Made by a program: the position numbers and the translations under genes. From Podospora pseudocomata (lineage: Eukaryota; Ascomycota; Sordariomycetes; Sordariales; Podosporaceae), in NCBI RefSeq assembly GCF_035222375.1, contig NC_085890.1, positions 2,356,001-2,420,000 on the forward strand: a stretch of 64,000 nucleotides of DNA, in the 5' to 3' direction. Position 1 is the stretch's first letter; the number at the start of each line of letters is the position of its first letter. The notes beneath the pieces are model-generated. The model saw only the letters and a program-made list of their open reading frames with translations, was not told where the DNA came from and did no database searches. Of the stretch, positions 46,801-56,437 are shown one piece after another.

Positions 46801-47499
46801 CGGTGGTGTGGGCGCGCGAATACATCAGGGCGGGGGCAAGACCCTCGGCGGTACGGCTCTTCATCGACAACTCGGCGGTACTATACGGCATCACAGGGCG
46901 CCCCTCGGACAACTCCCAGGAGGCGTTCAGGGTTATAGGATACGCGTGGAAGGACCACCACCTGCCCCCCTCACGGTACACTGGGCCCCAGGACATATGG
47001 GGATCCAGGGAACGAGGAGGCCGACGTTCAGGCCGGCCTCGGGGGGGCGCTCCCAGACCCAACATCCCCCCCCGCCCTGACCGCAGTCAAGGCAAAGGCC
47101 AGGGCACTGAAGAGGGAGGCGTGGAACTCGTGGTGGCTGGCGAACAGGCCGACGCGATACGCCCAGCTAATGATCCAGGACCAGGGAAACGACCCCCCGG
47201 AGCTCACGCTCGCAAGAAAGACCCTACACCACCTCCTGGCGGAAAGGACGGGACACGGAGACTACGAGGAGTGCCACCTACGCTTCGGACACGACTCGTA
47301 TAGGACCTGCCGCTGCGGCCGACCCACGGAAATCGGGCACTTCGCAGAGTGCCCGGCGGCGCGGGCCAGGGGCACTCTGAACAGCGAAATGCGAAAAGCG
47401 CTCAGGAGGCCGGATAAGCTCCTGGGCAAGGACTGGAAGAAATACGCCGAGTGGGTGGAAGGCTCGGGAGTGTACGACCCAGCGGAGGAAGAAGAATAG
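43818..47499 (+). pseudogene. LINE ORF2 (endonuclease, reverse transcriptase, RNase H), frame-broken
   Basis: The AP endonuclease (about 43876-44510) shows FLQANVARR, LVQEPW, IIGGDFNAYHPTW and GSDHYTL. The reverse transcriptase (about 45130-45850) shows WRPIALLSCIGKGLERLI, LTMDVQGAFDAV, GLPQGSPASPVLFALF and the YADD active site. The RNase H part (about 46630-47060) shows HLFSDGSKA, LFIDNSAVLYG and HWAPGHMGIQG. A C-terminal Cys/His motif (ECHLRFGHDSYRTCRCG, HFAEC) closes the frame at 47499. At least six frame changes separate these blocks, so no full-length protein can be read. All catalytic motifs seen are intact. Confidence 0.9.
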
Positions 47500-47778
47500 G
47501 ACACGTGACCAGGCCCAGATTGTAATGGCCTGAGGAAACAGCGGAACCACAGAGGAGCCGTAAGCCCTCGGGGACCAGAGCCCTGAGGCAGGCAGGCCTC
47601 TCTCTCCTTTGTAAATAACTCTCTTTTGTGACGCGAAACGCCCTGTCAGCTAGTATTAGCAGTAGTATTAGAAGCTTGGGCCGTCCACATCCCCAAACGG
47701 GGGCCAGGCGAGGTAGGCTCGGGCACGTGACCCCTCGGGGCCACGCGCCACAGTTCGACCCGATTGGACGCTAATAGA
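47500..47778 (+). other. LINE 3' UTR
   Basis: Non-coding, GC-rich; ends where the TC tail begins. It is the region ORF2 is expected to recognise for target-primed copying. Confidence 0.6.
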
Positions 47779-47799
47779 TCTCTCTCTCTCTCTCTCTCT
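47779..47799. repeat. (TC)n tail of the LINE
   Basis: About ten TC units form the 3' terminus and abut the right target-site duplication. Simple-repeat tails instead of poly(A) occur in several LINE clades. Confidence 0.85.
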
Positions 47800-47813
47800 C
47801 TAAATCCTTCAAC
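47800..47813. repeat. right target-site duplication of the LINE
   Basis: An exact copy of the 14-bp sequence at 41757-41770. The first C could belong to the TC tail, so the duplication is 13-14 bp. Confidence 0.9.
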
Positions 47814-48818
47814 TCAGTACAGGTTTTACTTACGTTTACGCTCATGTAACGAACTCTGATCCGGAATCTCTGAAAGGGATACATGGACCCGTGGATCACC
47901 TGGATCACCTTTCCTTCCTGTAGCTCACTATGCTCATCGTGATCCTGTCGCTCGCTCACCGGGATCACCGTGAGCTCGTCGCTTCACTTCCAATTGGTCA
48001 GTAATGATTGGCCAAGGGCATCCCGCGCCCCGTGCGTTAGCTCTTCATCCACAATTGTACAGCTCATAAATCTTTTCAAGTACTACCTTACTTACAGCAG
48101 GCCAAACAGGCAGAGCCCAGGAGCCTTTACGTAGGTAGTAGGCCGGACTACTCCTGTCGCTTATCGGCTCCAAGCACCTGCAGGGGCAAGTGCCCCAAAC
48201 CCGCACCAATTGCCGGGCCGTTCCATTCTGTGTCTTTTTAACTTCTCCAACCCGAGACAAATCACCTGACTACATGGCAAAGAATTCTCAAGACTACTAT
48301 CAGTTGTTTGTCTCTACTCCCTTTCGTCTGACGAGAGCACTGCAGCTACCATGGAGTTCGCACAGAGCGCCACGCAGCAAACGGAGTCCTTGGCCATCCA
48401 TCATGAGCATAGCTTCCAACTACCTACCCAGCATTCCCGCTCACCGACGCCGAGAACACGGAGCGCTGATCGAAACCGGTACGGCCATCTCTCACCGAGG
48501 CCAAGGCGGCTCCAATGGGCTTTTCCGAGAATTGGGTTGTCCCGGGTTCTTGGGTTGCATGCGGGGACGTGAAACACTTATTTACAGGCCGTTATTGTTA
48601 ATAAACCCGTGCTGGGATCTTTGATTTCCGCCAACGATGTCGCCGCGGAATAATTGCCTCCGCTTTGGCGAACATATTAGTGACACCTTTCGCTCGAGGT
48701 AGCGGAGGCGCCTTGGGTGGCTGAGGTAGGGAAATATATGAAGTCAGCTACTTACCACATCTCTAGTCGGTAGTACTCCCCCAGGATTCCCTTCCCGGCA
48801 AGCAGTCTCATATCAACC
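47814..48818. other. gene-free spacer
   Basis: A 1-kb stretch between the LINE and the beta-helix gene. Several short open frames but no recognisable product. Confidence 0.55.
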
Positions 48819-49889
48819 ATGACGCAACTCAGCAGCCTCTTCCTGACCGCCGTGCTCGCCCTTGCCTCGGGTGTCCGGGCCCAGTGTGGTGCAGGCAGCC
48901 CCCATGCCACCGTGTCCGGCTCAGGCAATTCTTTCAGGACAACCAGAGGCTCCACTCAACTCTACTCTGGTTCCGACTACAGAGCTGCCATCCAGGCCGG
49001 TCTCGATGGAATCTCCAGCGGGCAGCGTGTTGCCGTTCTCGCCTCAGGATCCATCGGCGCCGGCACCATCACCCTCGCCTCGGGCAAGATCTTTGAGGGT
49101 TGCGGTACCATCAACGTGGGCAACCGCGCCGGCCGAGGCGCCATTGAGATCCAAAACGTAAACGATGTCCAGATTCCTTTCCTCACCATGACGGGCAACC
49201 CTTACTTTGGCCTCCGTGTCTCCGGCACCCGCAACCTCAAGCTCGGCAAGCTCAACTTCAACCTCAGCGGTGGTCTCGCCATCCGTTTCGACCGCGACGC
49301 CGCCATGAACTACAACGTCGAGATGGACACCATCACCGTCACCGGAGCTGGAAGCCATGCTGTCGAGACCTGGAACATTGACGGCCTGAAGATCAACTCT
49401 GTCATTGCGCGCGACGTGGGCGAGTCCGGTCTGCTGCTGCAAAACACTAGAAACGCTTGGGTCGGTCTCGTCGATGGCAACAACGTCGCCACCGGCACTG
49501 GGTATGCCACCTTCCGTATGGCCAACGAGAACGGCAAGAACGCCAATGGGAACTACAACACCAACGTGTACATCGACAAGGTCATCTCCCGCGGTGGTGG
49601 TCGCGGTATCTTCTGCGTCTCTCGCTCTGGTGGTGTGGTTATCCAGAACGTCGACTTGTCCAACAACGGGAACAACGCCATTCTCATCGAGAACTGCTAC
49701 AACGTCTCGATCCGCAGCGGCACCGTCAACGGCGGTGGAGAGGTCCGCCTGTCTGCCCGCTCAGAGTTCCCCAACAACAAGGACATCTGGATCACCCTGC
49801 AGGTGAACAACAACTCTGTTCGTGAGTCGCCATGTGGCGAGAACACAAACTTCTCCATCAGTGGCAACGCCCGACAGCAGATCTGCTAA
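48819..49889 (+). CDS. secreted right-handed beta-helix protein
   Basis: An intronless 356-aa protein with a clear signal peptide (MTQLSSLFLTAVLALASGVRA). The mature part is a ladder of about ten parallel beta-helix turns, seen as regularly spaced V/I-x-Asn and Gly stacks (AIEIQNVNDVQIPFLTMTG, NLKLGKLNFNLSGGLAIRF, TWNIDGLKINSV, SGLLLQNTRNAWVG, GVVIQNVDLSNNGNNAILIE, CYNVSIRSGTVNGGGEVRLS). The pectin-lyase fold suggests a polysaccharide lyase or hydrolase, but I cannot name an active site or CAZy family. Cysteines near both ends (QCGAGSP, SPCGENT, RQQIC) likely form disulfides. The coding strand is strongly C-biased at third positions, as for a well-expressed secreted protein. Confidence 0.85.
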   Translation: MTQLSSLFLTAVLALASGVRAQCGAGSPHATVSGSGNSFRTTRGSTQLYSGSDYRAAIQAGLDGISSGQRVAVLASGSIGAGTITLASGKIFEGCGTINVGNRAGRGAIEIQNVNDVQIPFLTMTGNPYFGLRVSGTRNLKLGKLNFNLSGGLAIRFDRDAAMNYNVEMDTITVTGAGSHAVETWNIDGLKINSVIARDVGESGLLLQNTRNAWVGLVDGNNVATGTGYATFRMANENGKNANGNYNTNVYIDKVISRGGGRGIFCVSRSGGVVIQNVDLSNNGNNAILIENCYNVSIRSGTVNGGGEVRLSARSEFPNNKDIWITLQVNNNSVRESPCGENTNFSISGNARQQIC

Positions 49890-51363
49890 AAAGGGGCTGG
49901 TGGAGCCAGTACTTTTGGGTTAGAAGTCAAAAGGGGTGGAGTAAAAGTTGCCATGTATATACACGGTTAAGCACATAGGAATGCACTTTACATAAATCTT
50001 GATATTCAAGCTCGAGGCATTTGCTCGTCTCCGGGGAATTGACTGAGGGAGTTGACTTGAGCAGACCTTGTTGGAGGTGCACTCAATCGATCTCGGGACC
50101 CACGGGGAGTTGAGCTAATCACGCCAGATCACACGTCAGCAGCAGCAGCCACAGGAGGATAAGCAACACGCGAAGCACAGGTGTACGGGAAGCACTAGTG
50201 GCAAGCAAGAGAAACACGGGCAGGAGAAACACACGCAAGAGATATCACGAGTGTGATATCAAAGCATATCGAACGCAAGACATCACAGCAAAGTAAACAC
50301 CAAGGTTCAACCAGAAAAGCATGCTTTGAATTTGTGCAGCTGTTCCAAAATTGAACAACAACAACAACAACAACAACAAAAACTAAAAAAAATAAAAAAA
50401 TAAAAATAAAAAAAAGACCCTCATTAAAATCCTTTCCTTGGTCCCTTCATGCGAACCACACGAGGAGTAGGAAAAGAGTGGCCCCCTTTCTAAACCTGTC
50501 ATCACACTCATACATACATCCAATCATGATCATGATCATCATCCATTCATTCCATCATCCATCATCCATCCATCCATCTATCCCATCATAATCATCATCC
50601 AAACCGTTCAAATATACTCCTCCAAGACAGCACAGGTGTGAAAACATAACCCTTGTCACGGGTCAATGGGGTACGACCACAGGGCCTTTTACCATGACCG
50701 AGTTGCCGACGTTGTTGTTGATATCCCTCTTGATCATGTCGAGGGGCGTGGCGCGGCGAGAAGAAGTTGGCGAAAAGGTGCAAAGGGGGTGTGACTGTCT
50801 CCTCTGCAAAATCTGATCACGGCTTCTTAAGTTGCCGTCCTTGATCATATTCTCCCAAATCCTCGTTTCTGTTCCTGTTCGGACCCTCTCCTCACATGTA
50901 TGTGGCAGAGCGGAGCGGAAGGGGAAAGGGGAAGAAGAAGTGGAAGGGGAAGGGGAAGGGGAAGGGGAAGGGGAAGTGGAAAAAGAGGGTAGTCAGTGCA
51001 GAGTGTGAAGGGAGGAGAGGGTCAGTAGATATGTCGCTGCAGCCATCCCATCCCATCCGTCAATTTCCACGCAGCCAGCCATCCGTGATTGTAACCGCCG
51101 CCTGGGCGGACGTCGTCATCGTCATTTTACTTCTTCCCCCTCTTCCTCTTCTGCACAACCGTGCACCACTGCCCACCATCTCCCTCCTCTTTCACCACAC
51201 CACCACAACACTGACCGACAGGCCCGGCCGATAGCCTCCACTCTTCAACCTTCTGGACCTTGCAGTCCTTTTCCCCATTTGGTGACGACGTCCGCCTCTT
51301 CCTCTTATCGGTGTTGCCCGCAAACGACGCTGGCGTCTGGGAGCGCCGCCAGGATTGGTCAAT
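49890..51363. other. gene-free spacer with simple repeats
   Basis: No gene. It holds an AAC repeat at about 50354-50379 followed by A-rich DNA to 50415, a CATC/CCAT-rich stretch at 50520-50600, and a GGGGAA purine array at about 50920-50990. Confidence 0.6.
50929..50985. repeat. purine hexamer array (GGGGAA)n
   Basis: Six or so copies of GGGGAA/GGAAGG-type units, all purine on the plus strand. Confidence 0.8.
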
Positions 51364-52154
51364 CTAGCGCGGTGGTGGTGGTGGTGGTGGTGAGGGACTG
51401 GCCGCCAAACGCGCCAGTGGAGTCGACGGCGGCGTTTGCAAACCGGCGAGAGAGGGCCCAGAGGCGGTGGTGGTGGCGGTGGTCACCATGGCGTTGTTGA
51501 CGTCGCGCCAGCGCTGCGGAGCCGCCTGGCGCATGTGAGCGAGGAGGTCAGAGAGGGACTCCCTCGTCAGTTGCTTGTTCTCCTGCCCACGCCAGGCGCT
51601 CAGGCAGGCCGCCGGCACGGCCTAGACTCTGGTCACGTCGATCCACGTCGGGAAGTTGAAGTGGATGCCGTGCTGGAGCTGGATGAAAGGCCGACTGGGA
51701 TCGGGCCTTTCCGAGTTGCAGTTGGCGGCTGCGCGGAAAACCGTCTTGTCGGCTGTGAGGTAGATGGTTAGCAAGGTTGGACATGAAGATGGATATGAGG
51801 GGGATACGATGGTAGCGGGAAGGTGACAGCAAGGTGACAGGAAGCTGACAGGAAGCTGACAGGAAGCTGACATGATAATGGATTGGCGATGTACTTACGA
51901 TGTATCTTCCTGAGGTCTGGCCTCCCCCATGGAGCTTGCGCGGTCCCACGTGAAGAGCACCCGAACGACGAGATCAACGCAATCAGGGCCATGGACCCAT
52001 CATGCGACCGCTTCAGGAGAATGCAAGGGTGGCCAAAGCCTCCCTGGTCCATCCGCGGTGTGATCTGGTTGATGTCGCTCTTGTGGATGAACTTCTCGCT
52101 CATCAACCTAACACATTGCCCCGAGGGCATGGAGTCGATGGCGTGTGGTGCCAT
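51364..52154 (-). pseudogene. conserved fungal protein of unknown function, one internal TAG
   Basis: Exon 1 is 51899-52154: MAPHAIDSMPSGQCVRLMSE, then INQITPRMDQGGFGHPCILL and ALIALISSFG. This is a block I recognise from many filamentous fungi, with no known function. Intron 51753-51898 (GTAAGT, ends CACAG) leads to exon 2 (PDKTVFRAAANCNSE, IQLQHGIHFNFPTWIDVTRV). A TAG at 51622-51624 then stops the frame where relatives, as I recall them, carry an aromatic residue before a V/IP motif (here AVP). The same frame continues 85 codons past the stop with protein-like sequence (ACLSAWRGQENKQLTRESLS, then a Pro run) to 51364. The short product would be 128 aa. It is a recent pseudogene, a truncated gene or a base error. 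Confidence 0.65.
51820..51874. repeat. 11-bp minisatellite in an intron
   Basis: Five adjoining 11-bp units (AAGGTGACAGC, AAGGTGACAGG, AAGCTGACAGG twice, AAGCTGACATG) inside the intron of the preceding gene. Confidence 0.9.
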
Positions 52155-53074
52155 ATCGTTTGCAAGCGCTGGAATGACTGCGGTGGCATGAAAGAGAGAA
52201 ATGGAAAAAAGCGAAACACCGGGGCAGAAGAATAGTATATGTAACTGAATTAAGCTTAAACTTTTTCGAAACCAATGTGGATCAGGGAATCTCTTCAAAG
52301 TTACTGCAGTGACGCGTCGTGGCCGGGACTCAACCATCGTGAGTCTGATTATGGTCGATGTGGAGAAATGGGCTGGACGCCCTGTTTCTCAACTTGTCTT
52401 TCGATGCTTTCAATGCTTGTTGGGCACGACTGTGGACTTTGTGGCAGGACTGTCCGGTGAAGTGAGATGGAGACGGTCCAGCTGACAACTTGCAAAATCA
52501 TTGACTGATTTCTGGAAAAGAAGTGAAAACAACTTGTTGGGGAAGTGAAATTGGTATACCAACCGGGATAATTTGAATATTCCGTGTGGCGGGATCCCAT
52601 AAGTTTCAATCTACTGCCACGTATTGAATATTCAGCGACTTCTGGTAATAGCGTAGGCTTCCGGTTTTTCATTTTGGGTTCTGAGGTGGCCCTGAATTGG
52701 AGGCCCGCCGCCCCCGACTTGATCCACACATTGTTCCAACAACCCACCTTGAGAAGATTCTGCCTCGGTCCTGAAAGCTGATTAAGACTGAGGAAATGAA
52801 CACTGATATAATGGTGATGGGAATTTTGGTTGTATCCTGCACTTCACAAAACATACTACGGAATAATAAATTTCCCAGGGCGCTTTGTCTTGTAATCAGA
52901 GCTACCCAGCTCCAGATTAGCAACTGTTCTATGAGACCGGCTTCCCAATACACAAACCATTGTGTCTGCAACATAAGAATTCCAGTAACAAGTCATTATA
53001 TGACAAGCACGAAGGAAACAGCAGATCAGGATTTAATCCCAACATCAAGGCTCATGATAACAAACTCGTCTCTC
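52155..53074. other. gene-free spacer
   Basis: This holds the upstream region of the TAG-interrupted gene and the 3' side of the CoA-binding gene. It is AT-richer than its surroundings. No gene is seen. Confidence 0.55.
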
Positions 53075-53812
53075 TCACAACTTCCCCACAGCCTTCAACC
53101 CCCTCTCCCCATCAACAAGCACACACCACCCCTCCCCTCCCCAACCCCCATCCCCCGCAACCACGGCCCTAAAGTTGTTCTTCGCAAAAGCCAACACCTC
53201 ATTGTTAAAAGTGCCTGGCTGCAAAAACACACTCGGGAAGCCGAGCTCCTTTGCCTCTTTCAAACTGGCAAGGGTAACAGCAGGGGGGGTGATGAACGAA
53301 ACCGAGGTCTCCTCTGGCTTCTCGATCTCTTTGAGCGAGGTGACAACGGGGTGGTCCTCACCGTCGACGGGAATGGGCTTGCCGGAGGGGTTGATGGGGG
53401 TGACGGGAAGGTTGTGGTTGAGGTACCATTTGAAGACTTGAACCGGTGTTAGTATGTGTTGTTTGATTACCTAGGGATGAGGTTGGTGATAGGTACCTTT
53501 GTACCCGTACTTCTCCTGGTTGGCACTAGCTCCCACGACGGCATACTTGGGAGACTGGAAAAACGTCCTGAGTGTCGCATCGGTGGCAGCCATGGTTGCG
53601 AATTGAGCTGTCTTGAGACGGGGTTTGAAGAAAGTGCGGCTGTGAGAGTGTGATGTCGTTGTGAGTGGAGCAGAGTTATGGCAGTTTATAGTTGTGGGAG
53701 TGTGGAGAGGAAACCAGGTGTAAGCTGGAGAATGCACTCGAACGGATCGTGAAACTGGACGGCGAGCGAGGTTCAATCGAGAGGACAAAGAGGGAAGAAG
53801 CTGACGATGCAT
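53075..53812 (-). CDS. CoA-binding-domain protein, possible mitochondrial form
   Basis: This is a small Rossmann protein of the CoA-binding/YccU type, related to the CoA-binding part of succinyl-CoA ligase. Exon 1 ends at 53497 and exon 2 is 53075-53436, with intron 53437-53496 (GTACCT donor) joining YGYK to VFKWYLN. Family blocks: KYAVVGASANQEKYGYK, INPSGKPIPVDGEDHPVVTS, SVSFITPPAVT, PSVFLQPGTFNNEV. Two starts are possible. ATG 53593 (MAATDATLRTFF) gives 152 aa, the usual family size. In-frame ATG 53812 adds 73 residues starting MHRQLLPSLSSRLNLARRPV, Arg/Ser/Leu-rich and acid-free, a good mitochondrial presequence. Both forms may be made. The enzyme activity of the family is not established. 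Confidence 0.85.
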
Positions 53813-54905
53813 CTAAATATATTTAATGCGCTTAGGTGAGAGGAAAATGACAAATCTTTGCGGCACACGCTGCAAGCCGAATCACACAATGTCAAGCAAA
53901 GAGCCGCCAAGGACCCCAAGAGATGCGGGCGACGCCGATGTTATAGCGGTTGACGCCCCCGCAAACGGGAGGTGCTAATGCCGCTGGAGGCTGGAGCAAT
54001 GACGTGCCTCGGTCTGGGAGACGAGAGGTGCCCCGCTGGCTGGTAAGGTATCAGGCAGGGACAAAGGGGTCGGACTGCTGTGCAACAGACAGCTGATGGA
54101 TTGCGACCTGGGCTAGTCGGATAAGAGATAATCCAACCCGTGAAACTCAAAGAGACATAACCGTGCCGATGTGTGTGCTGTCACGTGCCTGGAATGAATG
54201 GCATCACGTGCTGTGGCTTCCCCGGTCCTCTCGTTCTGGCACTCCTGCCAAAGATTGGTTGACCTTGCCTTGAAGGCCATCTTCGACTTCAACTTCATGG
54301 AAACTGAGTGCCCCGTATCGATAAGAAAAGGAGGGGCAGTGCCAAGGCGTGTGGTGGGTTGTTGCTGGAGCCGTTGCCCCGTGAAACAATCAACAAGCAC
54401 CGGCAGGGAGGCACAGACCAAGACAGCGCAGCCTGACCATTTCAGCTGGCGGTCAAACCAAGGCCATAGAAATTGGCAACCCCCCCGTCTCTGAATCCAC
54501 TCTCTAGACCGCACATCAACTTCCGAATAGCTTCGTCTTGTTCTGCCCTCAGCATTCCAGCAAAGTTTCCTGCCCAGCCTTTTCCGCGCGTTCATTTAGT
54601 TTTGCATCACACACGCAATCAAAATGGTGAGTACATTTGCCACGCACAGTTCGAAGATCAGGAGAGCGCCATCAAAGCAGCAGCATAGCCAATCAGCCAC
54701 CACAGTCCCCCCCAAATTGTTAGCGCACCGATGCGGTACGGCGGTACGGCGGTTACCTGTACCTGGCGGGCAGTGGTGCCAACTTTAAAAGTTGGATGGT
54801 CGTCTTGTCTTTGACGGCGACGATAACGACTGACTGCTTTCTATTTTTTTGCGCCCAATTGCTTCTCTCTCCTGACCTCGAATCATCGCATCGCATCCTA
54901 AAAAG
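53813..54905. other. gene-free spacer; leader and probable 5' intron of the light-chain gene
   Basis: No independent gene. ATG 54624-54626 is followed directly by GTGAGT, and 54905 ends an acceptor (CCTAAAAAG). An intron 54627-54905 right after the ATG is therefore possible. Confidence 0.5.
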
Positions 54906-55412
54906 ATGGCCACTGATCAGTTTGACTCCCCGCAGGCTTCCACCAACTACAAGGAGGCTTTCTCTCTGTTCGACAAGCGCGGCAACGGCCGTGTCACCCT
55001 CGATAGCTTGGGTGATCTCCTGCGCGCCTGCGGCCAGAACCCAACCCTTGCCGAGATCCAGGAGCTCGAGAAGAACGTTGGCGGTGATTGTGAGCAGAAG
55101 AACATGGAAGTGCACAAGGCACAGTGACTGACAGACGACTCCAATATAGTCGACTTTGAGACCTTCCAGCGCATTCTGAACCGACCGGGCGGCTTCCGTG
55201 ACCCTGGTGAGCCCGACGAGTACTGCCGCGGCTTCCAAGTATTCGACAAAGACATGACGGGCTTTATCGGCGTGGGCCAGCTCAAGTACATCCTGACGAA
55301 CCTGGGCGAGAAGATGACCGAGGAGGAGGTGGACGAGCTGCTCAAGGCGGTGGACACCAGCAACGGGCAGGTCAACTACACGGAGCTCGTCCGCACCATT
55401 CTCGCCAACTAG
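54906..55412 (+). CDS. myosin essential light chain, Cdc4/Mlc1 type
   Basis: This EF-hand light chain binds myosin IQ motifs and works in cytokinesis and vesicle transport. The model is join(54906..55089, 55150..55412), 148 aa. Degenerate EF-hand 1 is AFSLFDKRGNGRVTLDSLGD. The region GLKYILTNLGE-like is QLKYILTNLGEKMTEEEVDE, and the last hand is KAVDTSNGQVNYTELV. Only some loops keep the acidic ligands (FDKDMTGFIGVGQL is the best), as usual for light chains rather than calmodulin. Intron 55090-55149 joins GGD to FDFETFQ. An alternative start uses ATG 54624 with an intron immediately after it, adding one Met. Length and divergence from calmodulin (RACGQNPTLAEIQ, FQRILNRPGGF) fit Cdc4. Confidence 0.9.
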
Positions 55413-56437
55413 AGGGAGGTGAAGCTACCGGACGTATGGGGGTCTGCAGGATGACCGACATGTTTTCATTTTGGGGGCACTTGCATCGATTAAGAGGCGG
55501 GCCAGGCGTTGGAGTACTTTTGTGGCGATCTATCATGTATCGATTCTGGGCAGCTGGATGAGGCTCTGTTGTGCCCTTTTGGTTTGGGATAGTAATAGAG
55601 ACTTGTTGGCAACATTTGATGAGACTGCGCTGGTGGCTGTGACTTGATGGATGGATGTGGATTCGAGCAGGTTCCAGCAGGGATATGGCTTTTCAGTCCC
55701 GGACACGGATACATGCAGTCTTCACTTCCCAACTCTGTTTCCAAATGTCTTCGCGAATACTGGGCTCTCAATGCCCTCAAAACTCCAAGTCCCGTGTCGA
55801 CGACCCTTTATATGTCCCTTACGCCGACATCGACAGCAGAGGTGGATCGCCAGATGCACGGACCCCTGTCGGGCCTGGTCCTAGCTCAAACATAGCATGC
55901 CGGACCTCGATTACCGAACATCATCGTTCGAGCTGCAGCAAGTGAAGACAACACTTGACGACGAATGCCAGTGCCGCTCGGCCTCCTCCCTCGGACCACG
56001 TAGCTCACGGTTGAACTGCTGTTAAGCACACCGCTCCCCCGCCTCTCGTCACCCGTCACCCCGTAGCACCTTGTTCTCTATCCCTCTCACGAACCCCGCA
56101 GTTGGGTTCTCTTATTGACATCTGTCTCCGTGCGTACAGTGCAGTTGTCAACCTGGCGCCCAACATTCCCTCCGCACGGCAGGCCGTCTTCCTGCTTCTC
56201 TTTTCCCTTCTCCTCTTCTCCACCGTCACCGTCATCCTGGCCGCGCCACAGTACGCCCCCCGCATTTCTGCGCTGTTCACTCAGTTACGGTACAGTCGGC
56301 CCCACCATTTCAAAGGTCAAGCTCCTCTCGGTCACGTCTTCAATGTGGTTACTGCTGCCACCACTACCTCCGCACGTCTAGCTACACTGTCGTACTCAAC
56401 CCTAGGCTCCTTCTACACACACGCACCCGACGTCAAC
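55413..56437. other. spacer and long 5' leader of the M3 peptidase
   Basis: No separate gene. From about 56015 the peptidase frame is already open without an ATG; an acceptor-like CCCCGCAG ends at 56101. Confidence 0.5.

Larger units (their letters stand above)
41771..47799 (+). mobile_element. Tad1-type non-LTR retrotransposon (LINE), about 6.03 kb
   Basis: This is a full-length LINE. It has a 5' leader of about 150 bp, an ORF1 with three zinc knuckles, an ORF2 with AP-type endonuclease, reverse transcriptase and RNase H plus a C-terminal Cys/His motif, a 300-bp 3' UTR and a (TC)n tail. It is flanked by a perfect 14-bp target-site duplication. The ORF2 domain order with RNase H is that of the fungal Tad1 clade. 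The reading frames are interrupted by roughly ten frame changes, several at homopolymers. Base composition stays GC-rich with no obvious C-to-T decay, so RIP has not visibly acted. The combination of exact TSD, intact tail and complete length suggests a recent arrival. Confidence 0.92.
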
